Source: an uncultured Clostridia bacterium (GTDB lineage Bacteria > Bacillota > Clostridia > Christensenellales > UBA1242). Taken from it: 7,513 nt of DNA. The notes beneath the pieces were generated by a model, which saw nothing but the letters and a program-made list of their open reading frames with translations, did not search any database and was not told where the DNA came from. This document shows, piece by piece, positions 7,249-7,513 of the stretch (positions are counted from its first letter, which is position 1; each line of letters begins with the position of its first letter). The translations under genes were made by a program, and so were the position numbers. The DNA is taken from positions 1 to 7,513 of the forward strand of contig CAMLUY010000047.1 in the NCBI GenBank assembly GCA_946487985.1. The letters are read 5' to 3'.

Positions 7249-7277
7249 ATTATATCTCAACAATATTAAAAAGTCAA
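7249..7277 (-). promoter_or_regulatory. Sigma-A-type promoter of proS
   Basis: On the minus strand the -35 box TTGACT (7277-7272) and a perfect -10 box TATAAT (7254-7249) are 17 bp apart. Transcription would start near 7242, leaving a leader of about 40 nt before the ATG at 7203. Confidence 0.85.
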
Positions 7278-7280
7278 ATA

Positions 7281-7317
7281 ATAAAGTATAATTCACTTTT
7301 CGAATTGACTACTTTAT
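7281..7317. repeat. Imperfect inverted repeat upstream of the proS promoter
   Basis: ATAAAGTA (7281-7288) is the exact reverse complement of TACTTTAT (7310-7317), and AATTC (7290-7294) of GAATT (7302-7306), giving a two-part hairpin with a 7-nt loop and a small internal asymmetry. It begins 3 bp upstream of the proS -35 box. It could be a protein-binding site; in DNA this AT-rich a chance origin is also possible. Confidence 0.45.
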
Positions 7318-7328
7318 ATGCTAAATCA

Positions 7329-7396
7329 CAAAAAAGTTTACAATTTTATAAATTTTTTGAAATTTTTATTAAAAACAGTTGATTTTTTCAAAAAAA
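7329..7396. other. Phased A/T tracts upstream of and across the tRNA promoter
   Basis: Runs of 4-7 A's or T's are centred near 7332, 7344, 7355, 7365, 7373, 7385 and 7393, close to one per helical turn. Such DNA is expected to be curved, and the part upstream of 7379 could act as an UP element for the tRNA promoter. The last two tracts (TTTTTT-C-AAAAAAA) lie in the spacer between its -35 and -10 boxes. Confidence 0.4.
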
Positions 7397-7407
7397 TTTG
7401 GTATATT
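7379..7407 (+). promoter_or_regulatory. Promoter of the tRNA-Gly gene
   Basis: The -35 box TTGATT (7379-7384) and the -10 box TATATT (7402-7407) are 17 bp apart. Transcription would start near 7414, giving a 5' leader of about 46 nt to be removed by RNase P before the mature tRNA starts at 7460. Confidence 0.65.
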
Positions 7408-7419
7408 GATAGAGCAAAC

Positions 7420-7463
7420 CTTGACTTGCCGCATACATAATAATAAGGCACAAGTTAATGCGG
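7420..7463 (+). promoter_or_regulatory. tRNA 5' leader with two alternative pairings
   Basis: CCGCAT (7429-7434) is the reverse complement of ATGCGG (7458-7463), which includes the first four bases of the tRNA. An alternative hairpin pairs CTTG (7420-7423) and TGCC (7427-7430) with GGCA (7447-7450) and CAAG (7451-7454). The two structures share bases 7429-7430 and exclude each other. Function, if any, is unknown. Confidence 0.3.
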
Positions 7464-7513
7464 GAGTGGCTCAGTGGTAGAGCGTTGCCTTGCCAAGGCA
7501 AATGTCGCGGGTT
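7460..7513 (+). tRNA. tRNA-Gly, anticodon GCC (3' end outside window)
   Basis: The first 54 nt of a tRNA are visible. They give the acceptor 5' strand GCGGGAG (7460-7466), a D arm with stem GCTC/GAGC (7469-7483), a perfect anticodon stem TTGCC/GGCAA (7485-7489, 7497-7501) and the loop TTGCCAA with anticodon GCC at 7492-7494. A 5-nt variable loop and the start of the T stem (GCGGGTT) follow. It reads GGC and GGU glycine codons. The missing part should be the T loop and an acceptor 3' strand complementary to GCGGGAG. It is divergent from proS. Confidence 0.96.

Noticed and set aside
7204..7260. T-box riboswitch in front of proS
   Set aside because: The predicted leader is only about 40 nt and has no AGGGUGG-like T-box sequence or specifier stem.
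7204..7296. A 31-residue N-terminal extension of ProRS from an in-frame start at 7296
   Set aside because: It would be encoded by the promoter region itself; the ATG at 7203 has a good ribosome binding site and fits the family length of about 476 residues.
7421..7449. TTGACT at 7421 as the -35 box of a second tRNA promoter
   Set aside because: At 16-18 bp spacing there is no acceptable -10 box, whereas the TTGATT/TATATT pair just upstream has the ideal 17-bp spacing.
7281..7460. CRISPR, insertion sequence end or attachment site in the AT-rich spacer beside the tRNA
   Set aside because: There are no direct repeats with spacers, no transposase or integrase gene, and no copy of tRNA sequence elsewhere in the window; promoters and A/T tracts account for most of the spacer.

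Overview
This window looks like ordinary chromosomal core sequence from a low-GC, Firmicutes-type bacterium, probably a member of the Clostridia or a relative. The support is AT-rich intergenic DNA, sigma-A-like promoters with 17-bp spacers, strong AGGAGG-type ribosome binding sites, hairpin-plus-T terminators, an archaeal/eukaryotic-type prolyl-tRNA synthetase, and a YhaO/YhaN-like nuclease-ATPase pair. Standard stop codons are used (TAA, TGA). I could not run any search, so the taxonomy is inference.

Layout, left to right. (1) The 3' part of alaS runs off the left edge; the protein stops just after the editing-domain zinc site and has no DHHA1/C-Ala tail. (2) A 115-bp gap holds a promoter and then a terminator-like hairpin lying directly against the Shine-Dalgarno sequence of the next gene. 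(3) A membrane-anchored, repeat-rich beta protein of the DUF4097 type follows, closed by a strong terminator. (4) Two bases after that terminator's T-run a new extended -10 promoter begins and drives a two-gene operon with an ATGA overlap: an SbcD/Mre11-like metallophosphoesterase and a short Rad50/SbcC/YhaN-like ATPase with two transmembrane helices in the middle of its coiled coil. (5) A bidirectional terminator separates this operon from proS, which is read from the opposite strand. (6) A 256-bp AT-rich spacer holds divergent promoters for proS (minus) and for a tRNA-Gly(GCC) gene (plus), an imperfect inverted repeat, and phased A/T tracts. The tRNA runs off the right edge.

Two genes and the tRNA serve translation (Ala-tRNA and Pro-tRNA charging, Gly-tRNA). 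The nuclease/ATPase pair most likely forms one DNA-end or DNA-structure processing complex, here apparently tethered to the membrane. The DUF4097-like protein stands alone, without the PadR regulator and DUF1700 partner often seen beside such genes. The points most worth a second look are the membrane hairpin in the Rad50-like ATPase, its Asn at the expected switch-histidine position, the promoter-hairpin-SD arrangement before the DUF4097-like gene, and the truncated architecture of AlaRS.
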